17,721 bases of DNA from Pseudomonadota bacterium (GTDB taxonomy: Bacteria; Pseudomonadota; Alphaproteobacteria; Caulobacterales; Caulobacteraceae). Shown piece by piece: positions 8,119 through 17,486 of this stretch. The stretch covers positions 1 through 17,721 of the forward strand of contig JAEYTM010000158.1 of assembly GCA_023434015.1 (NCBI GenBank), given 5' to 3'. The position numbers were made by a program, and so were the translations under genes. Below the pieces are notes generated by a model that searched no databases, had not been told where the DNA came from, and was given only the letters and a program-made list of their open reading frames with translations. Position 1 is the stretch's first letter; every line of letters begins with the position of its first letter.

Positions 8119-8142
8119 ATGTCTCACCGGCGACGGCGGCGA

Positions 8143-8846
8143 TCAATGCGCCGGTCGGCCGACCAGGGTTTCGGCCTCGCGGGTGACCTGCGAAAGTCGT
8201 GCCGACCAGGTTTCGATCAGGGCCGCGATCACGGCGTCGTCGGCGTCGGCCGGCACATGCAGCGGCCCGTCCCACACCACCGCACCGCGTCCGAAGGGCA
8301 TGGGGAACATGACCTTGTCCCAGGTGTCCTGAAGCTGCAGCGCCGGATGGGCGGCGATGCCCATCAGGAATATCGGGGCGCCCGCGCGCCGGGCGATCTG
8401 CAGCGAGCCGGCGGCGATCACTTCGTTCGGACCGCGCGGGCCGTCAGGGGTGACCACCAGGACGCCGCCGCCGCCGACCCAGGCGACCGCCTCGCGCAGC
8501 GCCGCGACCGCCTGCCGGGCCTTGGCGGAATCGCCCCGCTTGGCCGAAGAGATGCGGATCGCCGGATAGCCGGACATGGCCAGGGCCCTGGCGATGAATT
8601 CCCCGTCGGCCGACGGGGACACCAGCGCGCGGGTGGGCTTGCGCTTCCATTGAGGGTCCGAGGCGAGTCCCGCCGGGACGCGACCGTGCCAGAACAGCGC
8701 GACTGCGCCGCTGTCGCCGCTCAGCACGGGCTCGACGCAGCGGACGTTCTCGTGGCGCCAGCGGACCGTCATCAGGACCAGACGCATGTAGGCGCCGAGC
8801 ACCCAGCCCAGCATCGCCTGCACCGCATCGCTGCGCAGCAGCTTCT

Positions 8847-8850
<4 letters not shown>
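8143..8850 (-). CDS. DUF374 lysophospholipid-acyltransferase-family protein (candidate LpxJ-like lipid A acyltransferase)
   Basis: The 235-residue protein belongs to the DUF374 group of LPLAT-type acyltransferases. It shows a hydrophobic N-terminal segment (about 10-29), ALFWHGR (51-57, carrying the likely catalytic His), LVSPSADGEFIARAL (76-90), RGDSAKARQAV (105-115) and VTPDGPRGPNEVIAAG (133-148). DUF374 members include LpxJ of Helicobacter/Campylobacter, a late acyltransferase of lipid A. The position between an MsbA-like exporter and waaA/lpxK supports a lipid A role here, but that is inference. The start is TTG at 8848-8850, overlapping the exporter stop as TTGA, with GGAG purines upstream inside that gene. 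The next in-frame ATG (codon 13) would cut into the hydrophobic segment. A general envelope phospholipid acyltransferase role is the alternative. Confidence 0.9.
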
Positions 8851-10622
<1,772 letters not shown>

Positions 10623-10746
10623 CGGCTTGGGGTCGGACGATGCGGGGGCGAAGTCAAGCTCTGCGGGCGCCGGCGAACGCTGCGCTCGCGCGCCTGTGGC
10701 GCCGGTGCGCTTCCGCCCGCGGCGCGGAGGCCTTAGGTAAGCCGCC
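10623..10746. promoter_or_regulatory. Divergent intergenic region between the ABC exporter and the CX5R phosphatase
   Basis: These 124 bases separate two genes that start in opposite directions, so promoters for both should lie here: the whole exporter-to-lpxK unit on the minus strand and the phosphatase on the plus strand. The sequence is very GC-rich. I could not pick out convincing -35/-10 elements or an operator by eye. The call rests on gene orientation only. Confidence 0.45.
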
Positions 10747-11430
10747 ATGACAGCCGAACCGGTCCCCGACAGATTCGACCTCACCACGCCGATGGGCCGG
10801 GTGAAGGCCTATGCCGACTATCTGTGGAACGACCACGCCTATCTGCGGCTCGGCTTCTCCAACGCCCACTGGATTTCGGACGAGCTGGTGCGCACCAACC
10901 AGCCGTGGCCGCACCAGCTCGCCGCCTGGAAGGCGCGGGGGATCAAGACAGTGATCAACCTGCGCGGGGGGTTCGACGCCAGTTTCCATGCCCTGGAGAA
11001 GGACGCCTGCCGCCGTCTGGGGCTGGAGATGGTCGATTTCACCATCACCTCGCGTGAGGTGCCGAGCCGCGAACGGGTCTTCGGCGCCCAGCGGCTGTTC
11101 GAGAACATCGCCTATCCCGCGCTGATGCACTGCAAGTCGGGGGCCGACCGGGCCGGCATCATGAGCGTGTTCTACATGCACTTCCGGAAGGGCCGGACCA
11201 TCCGCGAGGCGATGGACCAGTTGCACCTGCGTTACCTGCATGTTCGACAGGGGAAGACCGGCGTGCTCGACTACACCTTCGAGCGTTACCTGGCGGAGGG
11301 TGAGCCGGCGGGGATGTCGTTCCTCGAATGGGTCGAGAGCCCGATGTACGATCCGGCCGGTATGAAGGCCGCCTTCCGGGCCGGCATGTGGGGTGGATTG
11401 GTGACGGAGCGGATACTCAACCGGGAGTAA
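10747..11430 (+). CDS. Dual-specificity/tyrosine-type protein phosphatase family protein (CX5R active site)
   Basis: The 227-residue protein has the cysteine-phosphatase signature MHCKSGADRAGIM around C129-x5-R135. C129 would be the nucleophile and R135 the phosphate-binding arginine. Before it, IKTVINLRGG (66-75) resembles the strand-loop preceding the active site in dual-specificity phosphatases, and D97 or E104 could be the general acid. There is no signal peptide or clear membrane helix, so the protein is probably cytoplasmic. The C-terminal part (about 180-227) is outside the core fold. Related small alphaproteobacterial proteins are annotated only generally. The substrate could be a phosphoprotein or a phospholipid/sugar phosphate. 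It is divergent from the msbA-like gene and next to lipid A genes, which makes an envelope lipid substrate worth testing but unproven. Confidence 0.87.
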   Translation: MTAEPVPDRFDLTTPMGRVKAYADYLWNDHAYLRLGFSNAHWISDELVRTNQPWPHQLAAWKARGIKTVINLRGGFDASFHALEKDACRRLGLEMVDFTITSREVPSRERVFGAQRLFENIAYPALMHCKSGADRAGIMSVFYMHFRKGRTIREAMDQLHLRYLHVRQGKTGVLDYTFERYLAEGEPAGMSFLEWVESPMYDPAGMKAAFRAGMWGGLVTERILNRE

Positions 11431-11453
11431 TTCCCGAGTCACAAATCCGACAG

Positions 11454-11471
11454 ACGGCCGCCCGCGGCCGT
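11454..11471 (+). terminator. Hairpin after the phosphatase gene, possible weak terminator
   Basis: ACGGCCG (11454-11460) and CGGCCGT (11465-11471) form a perfect 7-bp stem around the loop CCCG, 24 bases after the phosphatase stop and 15 bases before the small gene. No T-run follows, so if it ends transcription it does so inefficiently or with Rho. It may only be a transcript-end or translation-modulating structure. Confidence 0.3.
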
Positions 11472-11485
11472 GACAACGTGCGCCC

Positions 11486-11704
11486 ATGGCTGACGGGGGT
11501 GTTGAAGAAACGGCGGTCGAGGACGTCTACACGCTGCTGGGCGTGAGGCGCGACGGCGTCGCGTCGGTGGTCGATCTCGTCGCCACGCCGGAGTTGCCCC
11601 GGGCCCGCGCCCGGGCTCAGGCGCTGCTGCGCGAGCACACAAGCTGCGTCAGCGTCGAGATGTGGCGCGACGGAACCCTGATCGAGCAGCTCGTCCGGGC
11701 CTGA
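11486..11704 (+). CDS. Small hypothetical protein (72 aa)
   Basis: This is a short open frame with ATG start and TGA stop whose third codon positions are almost all G or C, like its neighbours. The protein is acidic at the N-terminus. It has a helix-rich middle (TPELPRARARAQALLREH, about 34-51) and a short strand-like end (CVSVEMWRDGTLIEQLV). It has no signal peptide, membrane helix or metal motif. Short proteins with a VEMWRDG-like end seem familiar from Caulobacterales, but I cannot name a family. No good ribosome site is visible. It starts 55 bp after the phosphatase stop, past a GC-rich hairpin, and ends 19 bp from the convergent DUF4170 gene. It is probably real; function unknown. Confidence 0.6.
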   Translation: MADGGVEETAVEDVYTLLGVRRDGVASVVDLVATPELPRARARAQALLREHTSCVSVEMWRDGTLIEQLVRA

Positions 11705-11723
11705 GCGAGGCGCAGCCCCTCCG

Positions 11724-11951
11724 TCAGGCGTCGTCGGCCGGTGTCAGCAGTCGGTGGGCGTGGATGATGAAATAGCGCATCAGGGCGTTGTCGACGGTGG
11801 ACTGAGCCTTGGCCCGCCAGGCCTTCAGCGCCGCCTCGTAGCTCGGATAGGCGCCGACCAGATCGACCTGAGACAGGTCGCGGAACTCCGCCCCGCCCAC
11901 GTCCTTCAACTCGCCGCCGATCACCAGGTGGAGGAGCTGTTGTTCAGCCAT
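11724..11951 (-). CDS. DUF4170 domain-containing protein (75 aa)
   Basis: The 75-residue protein matches the DUF4170 pattern I know from alphaproteobacteria: a hydrophobic first strand with GGEL (LHLVIGGELKD), then F-x-DL, VGAYPSYEAALKAWRAKAQ (32-50), and TVDNALMRYFIIHAHRLL (52-69). Its size is that of the family. There is no signal peptide or membrane helix. The function is not established to my knowledge. DUF4170 genes are commonly found with inositol-monophosphatase-like, waaA and lpxK genes, which hints at an envelope-linked or regulatory role. Here it is the last gene of the minus-strand run, 28 bp after the phosphatase gene, with only a weak AAGG upstream of its ATG. Confidence 0.88.
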   Translation of the reverse strand: MAEQQLLHLVIGGELKDVGGAEFRDLSQVDLVGAYPSYEAALKAWRAKAQSTVDNALMRYFIIHAHRLLTPADDA

Positions 11952-11979
11952 GGTTCGCCTTCGCAGGATGTAACAGGGG

Positions 11980-12783
11980 TCACGTCGTCACCGCGATATG
12001 ACGGACCCGCTCAAGGATCAATGGGGCGAGCGCCGGGGTCGTGCAGATGAGACTGGGCTGCATCGGCCTGACGCCGTTGTAGGCGAACGGCCGGCCGGCG
12101 TGGTCGCCGACGAAACAGCCCGCCTCGCGCGCGATCAGGTCCGCGGCGGCGAGATCCCAGTCATGTTTGGGAACCAGCGCCATGGCGGCGTCGAAGGCGC
12201 CGGAAGCCACCAGACACATCCGGTAGGCGGTGGAATTGCGCTGGTCGATCCGCATGGTCGGCCACGGGCGCGGCCAGTCGGGATGCTCGAACATCCGCCG
12301 GTCGCCAACCATGCCGCAGTTCTCCAGGGCGACGGCGCCGCTGCTGCGGATCGGCTGGCCGTTGAGCACGGCGCCTTCCCCGGCCGCCGCGGCGTAGGTT
12401 TCGGAAAGCTGCGGCGCGAACACCACGGCGGCTACGGGACGCCGATCTTCGACCACCGCCACCGACACCGCCCACCAGGGTGCGCCCCGCAGGAAGGCCC
12501 GCGTACCGTCGATCGGATCGACCACGAACAGCCGGCGGCGCGTCAGGCGCGCCGGATCGTCGATCGTCTCCTCGGACAGCCAGCCGTAGTCGGGCCGCGC
12601 GCTGCGCAGGGTCTGGGTCAGCAGCCGGTCGGCCGCGAAGTCGGCGTTGGTCACCGGGGTGGCGTCGCCGGCCTTGTACTCGGTCGTCAGGCCCTGGTCC
12701 CGCAGGCGCCCGGCCAGGTCCCCCGCCGCCTGGGCCGCCGCGACAATGAGGGCGAGGTCCTCGGCCGCGGCCGGTCCGCTCAT
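11980..12783 (-). CDS. Inositol monophosphatase / CysQ-like phosphatase
   Basis: The 267-residue protein belongs to the Mg2+-dependent, lithium-sensitive phosphatase superfamily. The metal-binding motifs are all present: TPVTNAD (42-48, D48), WLSEET (68-73, with E71/E72), VDPIDGTRAF (88-97, with D89, D92 and T94) and the C-terminal HDWDLAAADLI (207-217, D210). Members hydrolyse inositol phosphates, 3'-phosphoadenosine 5'-phosphate (CysQ) or fructose/histidinol phosphates. Motifs alone do not decide between them. The alphaproteobacterial gene at this place, between pmbA and DUF4170, is usually annotated as CysQ or simply as inositol monophosphatase. The start ATG overlaps the pmbA stop as ATGA (12780-12783), with AGGG just upstream, so the two are probably translationally coupled. 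Confidence 0.93.
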   Translation of the reverse strand: MSGPAAAEDLALIVAAAQAAGDLAGRLRDQGLTTEYKAGDATPVTNADFAADRLLTQTLRSARPDYGWLSEETIDDPARLTRRRLFVVDPIDGTRAFLRGAPWWAVSVAVVEDRRPVAAVVFAPQLSETYAAAAGEGAVLNGQPIRSSGAVALENCGMVGDRRMFEHPDWPRPWPTMRIDQRNSTAYRMCLVASGAFDAAMALVPKHDWDLAAADLIAREAGCFVGDHAGRPFAYNGVRPMQPSLICTTPALAPLILERVRHIAVTT

Positions 12784-14120
12784 CGCCCTGCGATCGCCAG
12801 GGCGTCGATCAGCAGGGACGGCGCGTTGGCGGCGCCGCGGATCTCCAGGTCGGAACCGGGAACCACCCGCGCGAACACGTCGAGAAGGTTGCCGGCGACG
12901 GTGATCTCGGTGACCGGGTAGGCCAGTTCGCCGCCCTCGAACCAGAAGCCCGAACAGCCCACCGACCAGTCGCCGGTGTTGCCGTTCAGCGAAGGGCCGA
13001 ACATCGAGGTGACCAGCAGGCCGGCGCCGACGTCCGCCATCAGTTCACGCTGATCGCGCTCGCCCGGCTGGAAGGTCAGGTTGGAGGGGCCCACGCCAGG
13101 CGGACCGGCGAGGCCCCGCGAGGCGTGGCCGGTGGTCTGAAGCCCAAGCTGGCGGGCCGAGGACGAGTTCAGCAGCCAGGTGGTCAGCACGCCGTCGTCG
13201 ATGATCGACGTGGCTTGGTTGGCGACACCCTCGTCGTCGAAAGGCGAGGAGCCGAGGCCCCGGACGCGATGCGGGTCGTCGACGATGTTCACGCCGCGGG
13301 CGAACACCTGCTGGCCCAGTCGGTCCTTCAGGAAGGAGGTGCCGCGGGCGATCGACGGTCCGGAGATGGCGCCGATCAGCGGGCTCATCAGCGACGCGGC
13401 CAGACGATTCTCGAAGATCACCGGCGCGGTGGTCGAGGCGATCTTTCGCGCGCCCAAGCGCATGGCGGCCCGGCGGCCGGCCTCGGCGCCGATGGCGGCC
13501 GGGTCGGGCAGGTCGGTCTGCCAGCGGGCGGACCGTCCGTCGTAGCCGTTCTCCATCCCGCTCTCGTCGCCGGCGATGGCCGAGGCGCTCAGCCCGAAGC
13601 CGGACGCCTTGTGCAGGCCGGAGAAGCCGGCGCTGGTCACCATCCGCCATTCGGACGACGACCAGGAGGCGGAGGCGCCGTCGGAATTGGTCACCTTCGG
13701 CACGTCGCGCGCAGCCGCTTCGGCGATGCGGGCCCTGTCTTCCAGGGTCTCGGGTGCGGGCTCGGCGGGATCGTAGAGGTCGAGGTCCGGCAGAGGGCCG
13801 CGGGCCAGGCGATCGGGGTCGGCGAGGCCGGCATAGGGATCCTCCGGAGCCAGTCGGGCCATGGCGACGGCCCGTTCCACCAGCTTGGCGCGGGCTTCGG
13901 GGCTGATGTCGGAGCCGGACACCACCGCCTGGCGGCGGCCGACGAAGACCCGCAGGCCCAGGTCCCGGGCCTCCTCGCGCTCGACCTCCTCGAGGTCGCC
14001 GAGGCGGACGGAAATGGAGAGGGCGTGGCGGTCGGCGCCCACGGCCTCGGCCGCATCGGCTCCGGCCCGAAGCGCGGCGTCGACGACATCTTTCAGCAGG
14101 TTTTCATCCATCCCGGCCAT
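12780..14120 (-). CDS. pmbA: Metalloprotease-related protein PmbA (TldE), TldD/PmbA family
   Basis: PmbA/TldE is the partner of TldD. Together they form a protease that degrades or matures small peptides (microcin B17 leader, CcdA in E. coli). This 446-residue protein matches PmbA in length (E. coli 450). Typical segments are an N-terminal domain with LRVFVGRRQAVVSGSD, a middle stretch VTNSDGASASW, and the C-terminal beta domain with SIIDDGVLTTWLLNSSSARQL, SNLTFQPG, LLVTSMFG, NGNTGDWSVGCSGFWFEGGE and AGNLLDVF. It lacks HExxxH, the zinc motif of TldD, as expected for the PmbA subunit; tldD is not in the window. The start is ATG 14120, with an alternative ATG at 14111 and a GTG at 14162; none has a strong ribosome site. 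The 3' end overlaps the CysQ-like gene. Confidence 0.93.
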   Translation of the reverse strand: MAGMDENLLKDVVDAALRAGADAAEAVGADRHALSISVRLGDLEEVEREEARDLGLRVFVGRRQAVVSGSDISPEARAKLVERAVAMARLAPEDPYAGLADPDRLARGPLPDLDLYDPAEPAPETLEDRARIAEAAARDVPKVTNSDGASASWSSSEWRMVTSAGFSGLHKASGFGLSASAIAGDESGMENGYDGRSARWQTDLPDPAAIGAEAGRRAAMRLGARKIASTTAPVIFENRLAASLMSPLIGAISGPSIARGTSFLKDRLGQQVFARGVNIVDDPHRVRGLGSSPFDDEGVANQATSIIDDGVLTTWLLNSSSARQLGLQTTGHASRGLAGPPGVGPSNLTFQPGERDQRELMADVGAGLLVTSMFGPSLNGNTGDWSVGCSGFWFEGGELAYPVTEITVAGNLLDVFARVVPGSDLEIRGAANAPSLLIDALAIAGR

Positions 14121-14149
14121 ATGGCGGAGGCGGACGGCCGGCACAAGCA

Positions 14150-14168
14150 AGGGACGCCTCACGTCCCT
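14150..14168 (-). terminator. Hairpin just after the MAPEG gene, possible terminator
   Basis: On the minus strand AGGGACG and CGTCCCT form a perfect 7-bp stem with loop TGAGG, starting four bases after the MAPEG stop and followed by TTGCTTGTG. The T-run is weak. It lies before pmbA on the same strand, so it may separate ubiD-MAPEG from pmbA-CysQ-DUF4170. Confidence 0.45.
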
Positions 14169-14172
14169 ACGA

Positions 14173-14574
14173 TCAGGGAATGGCGTAGAACAGCAGCGCG
14201 ACCGCCGCGGCGATATAGGCGATCCAGGTCAGCAGGATTCCGGCGGCGCGCGGTAGCGAGGCGCCACCGCTGCGCGACAGGCCGACGGCATGGGCGACCC
14301 GGCCCGCCAGCAGGACGATCCCCATGACGTGGATCACCAACGGCGAAGCGCCGCACACCGCCAGCACGCCGATGGCGATCAGACCGGCGGGCACATATTC
14401 GCTGGCGTTGCCGAAGGCGCGGATGGCGTGGGCCAGGGCGGCGACGCCGCCGTCGCCGAGCGCGACCTTGTGCAGTCGGCGCTGGCGGACCACCAGCACG
14501 GAGAGCACCAGCAGGAGGATCAGGTGCAGGCCGACCCAGAGGGCGGCGGCGTGGGCGGAGGCCGTGACGTCCAT
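14173..14574 (-). CDS. MAPEG family integral membrane protein
   Basis: The 133-residue protein has the four-helix pattern of MAPEG proteins (membrane-associated proteins in eicosanoid and glutathione metabolism). Hydrophobic segments lie at about 10-30, 61-74, 78-94 and 109-131. The family motif RAFGNASEYVP (52-62) contains the Arg, Asn and Glu that bind glutathione in characterised eukaryotic members, and a later GRVAHAVG (91-98) is also typical. Bacterial members of this short type are mostly uncharacterised; glutathione-dependent chemistry is possible but not shown. The start is well supported by GGGGAG at 14581-14586, six bases before the ATG. It follows ubiD by 71 bp on the same strand and is followed by a terminator-like hairpin. 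Confidence 0.92.
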   Translation of the reverse strand: MDVTASAHAAALWVGLHLILLLVLSVLVVRQRRLHKVALGDGGVAALAHAIRAFGNASEYVPAGLIAIGVLAVCGASPLVIHVMGIVLLAGRVAHAVGLSRSGGASLPRAAGILLTWIAYIAAAVALLFYAIP

Positions 14575-14645
14575 GGTGTTCTCCCCGTCGGCGGCGCGGT
14601 TGCGCAGGCTTCGATGCGGGCGGCAGGGCCGCCGGTTTCAGTCCT

Positions 14646-16172
14646 TCAGTCTACGGGCGCGCCGTCTCCGGGCAGGCCGAGCCTGGCCCATTTCTCGGTC
14701 ACCGCCTCGACGGTGGCGCGGTCCATGCCCAGCTTCTCGCCCCATTCGCGCTTGGTCTCAGGCGGCCACTTGTTGGTCGCGTCCAGGCCGATCTTCGAGC
14801 CCAGGCCGCTCTCTGGCGAGGCGAAGTCGAGATAGTCGATCGGGGTGGATTCCACGAGGGTGATGTCGCGGGCCGGGTCCATGCGGGTGGAGATCGCCCA
14901 CATGACGTCCTTCCAGTCGCGGGCGTCGATGTCGTCATCCACGACGATAATCCACTTGGTGTACATGAACTGCCGCAGGTAGCTCCAGACGCCCATCATC
15001 ACCCGCTTGGCGTGGCCGGCGTAGGCCTTCTTCATCGAGACCACGGCGATGCGATAGCTGCAGCCTTCCGGCGGCAGCCAGAAGTCGACGATCTCCGGGA
15101 ACTGCTGGCGCAGCAGCGGGATGAACACCTCGTTCAAGGCCTCGCCCAGCACGCTCGGCTCGTCCGGCGGCCGGCCGGTGAAGGTGGTCAGGTAGATCGG
15201 GTCGCGCCGCATGGTGATGGCGGTGACCTGGAACACGGGGAACTTCTCGACCGAGTTGTAATAGCCCGTGTGATCACCGTAGGGACCCTCATCCGCGTAC
15301 TCGTCGAGGTGGACATAGCCTTCCAGCACGATCTCGGCGTTCGCCGGGACCATGAGGGGGACGGTCTTGGCCGGAACCAGCTCGACCTTGGCGCCGCGCA
15401 TCAGGCCGGCGAACTGGTATTCGGAGAGGGTCTCGGGAACCGGGGTGACGGCGGCGAGGATGGTGCCGGGATCGGCGCCGATGACGGCGCAGGCGGGCAG
15501 CGGCTCGCGCTTCCCCTGCGCCTTCCAGCGGCGGTGGTGCTGGGCGCCGCCGCGGTGGGCGAGCCAGCGCATGATGGTGCGGTCGGGACCGAGCACCTGC
15601 ATGCGGTAGATGCCGAGGTTGTAGTCGTCCTCGCGGTCGGTGGAGGGGCCCTTGGTGACCACCAGCGGCCAGGTGATCAGCGGCGCCGGCTCGCCGGGCC
15701 AGCAGGTCTGGATCGGCAGCTGCGTCAGGTCGATGTCGGCGCCGGTCAGGACCACTTCCTGGACGGGCGCCTTCTTCACCACCTGCGGGCGCATGGCCAT
15801 GACGGTCCTGGCGAGCGGCAGCATCCCGAGCGCGTCCTTCAGGCCACGCGGCGGCTCGGGCGCGCGCAGGAAGGCGAGCAGCTCGCCGACCTCGCGCAGG
15901 TCGGCGGCGGTGGTCCGCTCGCGGCCCTCGAGGGTGACGCCCATGGCCACCCGCTTGACCGTGCCGAACAGGTTGACGAGGCAGGGCATCGACGAGGGCT
16001 GGCCGTCGGCGCGGATGACGTTCTCGAACAGCACGGCCGGGCCGCCGGTGGCCAGCAGGCGGCGCTGGATCTCGGTCATCTCCAGCACCGAGGAGACGGG
16101 CTCGGTGACCCGCACCAGCTCGCCGGCGCGTTCGAGCTTGTCGATGAATTCCCGCAGCGATCGATAGGCCAT
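14646..16172 (-). CDS. ubiD: 4-hydroxy-3-polyprenylbenzoate decarboxylase UbiD
   Basis: UbiD is a prenylated-FMN-dependent decarboxylase in ubiquinone synthesis; it removes the carboxyl group from polyprenyl-hydroxybenzoate. The 508-residue protein is close to E. coli UbiD (497) and has its key stretches: MPCLVNLFGTVKRVAMG (62-78), NLGIYRMQV (185-193) with the cofactor/metal-binding Asn and Arg region, MRWLAHRGGAQHH (201-213), and EYADEGPYGDHTGYYN (291-306), which holds the acidic catalytic residues. The frame stays open to 17279 only through overlap with the protease gene; the ATG at 16172 gives the proper MAYRSLREFIDKLE N-terminus. No Shine-Dalgarno is evident; a small hairpin covers that position. 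UbiX, which makes the prenylated flavin, is not in the window. Confidence 0.95.
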   Translation of the reverse strand: MAYRSLREFIDKLERAGELVRVTEPVSSVLEMTEIQRRLLATGGPAVLFENVIRADGQPSSMPCLVNLFGTVKRVAMGVTLEGRERTTAADLREVGELLAFLRAPEPPRGLKDALGMLPLARTVMAMRPQVVKKAPVQEVVLTGADIDLTQLPIQTCWPGEPAPLITWPLVVTKGPSTDREDDYNLGIYRMQVLGPDRTIMRWLAHRGGAQHHRRWKAQGKREPLPACAVIGADPGTILAAVTPVPETLSEYQFAGLMRGAKVELVPAKTVPLMVPANAEIVLEGYVHLDEYADEGPYGDHTGYYNSVEKFPVFQVTAITMRRDPIYLTTFTGRPPDEPSVLGEALNEVFIPLLRQQFPEIVDFWLPPEGCSYRIAVVSMKKAYAGHAKRVMMGVWSYLRQFMYTKWIIVVDDDIDARDWKDVMWAISTRMDPARDITLVESTPIDYLDFASPESGLGSKIGLDATNKWPPETKREWGEKLGMDRATVEAVTEKWARLGLPGDGAPVD

Positions 16173-16216
16173 GCGGCGGTTTAGCCGCCCGGCCGGAGCG
16201 GGTCCAGAACGGGTGG

Positions 16217-17467
16217 TCAGCTCGCTGGCTTGAGGGCGAGGAAGTCCAGGGCGTCGCCGATCGGGATGAACAGGTTCAGGCTTTTGGACTCCGCAGGATA
16301 CAGGCCGAGCACGGTCAGGCCGATGACCGAGCCGTCCTCGTCGAGCAACGGCCCGCCGCTGTTGCCGTGGGTGACGGGCACGTCGCTCTGGATGAAGCTG
16401 AACCCGTCGATAATCCGGTTTGCCGAAACGACCCCGCGCGTGACCGTATTCTGCAGCTTGGGATCGAGCGGCGTGCCGATGGCGAAAACACCCGCCCCGA
16501 CGGCCGGCGTCGTCCGCTTCAAGGCGAGAGGCATACGTCCCCGGGGGTCGGTCTTCACCAGGGCCACGTCCCGACGCTTGTCCGAGCGGACGACTTCTCC
16601 GGTGGTCTCCAGCCCGTCCGACCACCGCACCCGCACCGTCCTGGCGGTTCCGACGACGTGCTGGTTGGTCAGCAGATAACCGTCGGACGACACCAGCACG
16701 CCGCTTCCGAATCCCGAGCCGGCGAAAATCGCCACGACCGATCCGCTGGCGTCGGCGATGGCGGTCCGTTCGCGGCTCGCGCCGCTGAGCTGTATCGGGG
16801 CCTGGGCCGCCGCCTGGCCCGAGGTGGCGGTGACCGTGGGGTCCGAGGCCGACACCAACTGCCGGAACTGCTCGTTGGCGAGCAATTCCCGCACATTGGC
16901 GGCGAAGGCTTCCTGGTGGAGCGACCGCGTGTGCCGGACGCGGCTCACCTTGCGCTGCGCCATGGCATGAGTGTCCACCGTGGCGACCACCTCGCGGCGA
17001 AGGTTCGAATAGACCTGCCACTGGATATCGAGCGTTATCCGACCGGAGGTGTGCACCAGACTGCCGCAATAGGACACGTCGATGGCCTTGAGCATGGCGC
17101 CGACTTCGAGGTCGGTGGTGGTGGCTTCCTGATCGGCGAACAGGTTTCCGGGTTGCGACTCCGGCTTGAATCCGGCGGCGGCCAGTTCCTCGCCGAACAC
17201 ATCCTTGAGGTTCACGAAGCCGTCGGAGACGTCCTTCCAGGTGACGGTCTGCGGCTGAATGCAGATGACCCCGTACCAAGCCGTTCCGACCTGCTGTGCG
17301 TCACGCACCTGAGAGCCGACGCGAGTCAGAGCGACCGGCCGGGGCGTCACGCCCGGCGGAAGCGGCGCCACCGTAGTCGCAGGAGGCGCCGCCGCATCGA
17401 TAGCGGGCTGCGCGACGGCGGAGCCGGCCAAGGCCAGTGCCAGAGCGATTCCCAGTCCAGTTCGCAT
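16217..17467 (-). CDS. Secreted trypsin-like serine protease with unassigned N-terminal domain
   Basis: The 416-residue protein starts with a clear signal peptide (1-19, cleavage after AVA) and a Pro/Ala-rich linker (20-45), so it should act in the periplasm or outside. Residues about 60-205 form a domain I do not recognise, with two cysteines (C69, C134) that could form a disulfide. The C-terminal part (about 240-410) is a chymotrypsin-fold protease of the DegP/HtrA-like kind, with catalytic H270 (LTNQHVVG), D300 (KRRDVALVKT) and S370 (VTHGNSGGPLLDEDG). No PDZ domain follows, unlike DegP. The ATG at 17467 has GCGGGGG upstream. The stop is 44 bp from ubiD on the same strand. The triad looks intact; the substrate is unknown. 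Confidence 0.88.
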   Translation of the reverse strand: MRTGLGIALALALAGSAVAQPAIDAAAPPATTVAPLPPGVTPRPVALTRVGSQVRDAQQVGTAWYGVICIQPQTVTWKDVSDGFVNLKDVFGEELAAAGFKPESQPGNLFADQEATTTDLEVGAMLKAIDVSYCGSLVHTSGRITLDIQWQVYSNLRREVVATVDTHAMAQRKVSRVRHTRSLHQEAFAANVRELLANEQFRQLVSASDPTVTATSGQAAAQAPIQLSGASRERTAIADASGSVVAIFAGSGFGSGVLVSSDGYLLTNQHVVGTARTVRVRWSDGLETTGEVVRSDKRRDVALVKTDPRGRMPLALKRTTPAVGAGVFAIGTPLDPKLQNTVTRGVVSANRIIDGFSFIQSDVPVTHGNSGGPLLDEDGSVIGLTVLGLYPAESKSLNLFIPIGDALDFLALKPAS

Positions 17468-17486
17468 GAAGCCCCCGCTTCTGCTC

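Noticed and set aside
10623..10787. N-terminal extension of the ABC exporter by 55 codons
   Set aside because: The extension is Arg/Pro/Ala-rich, would overlap the start of the divergent phosphatase, and is not needed for the exporter fold.
16173..17279. N-terminal extension of the ubiD frame by 369 codons
   Set aside because: It lies wholly inside the serine protease gene in another frame and has non-protein-like Arg/Gly/Ser composition. UbiD is already full length from 16172.
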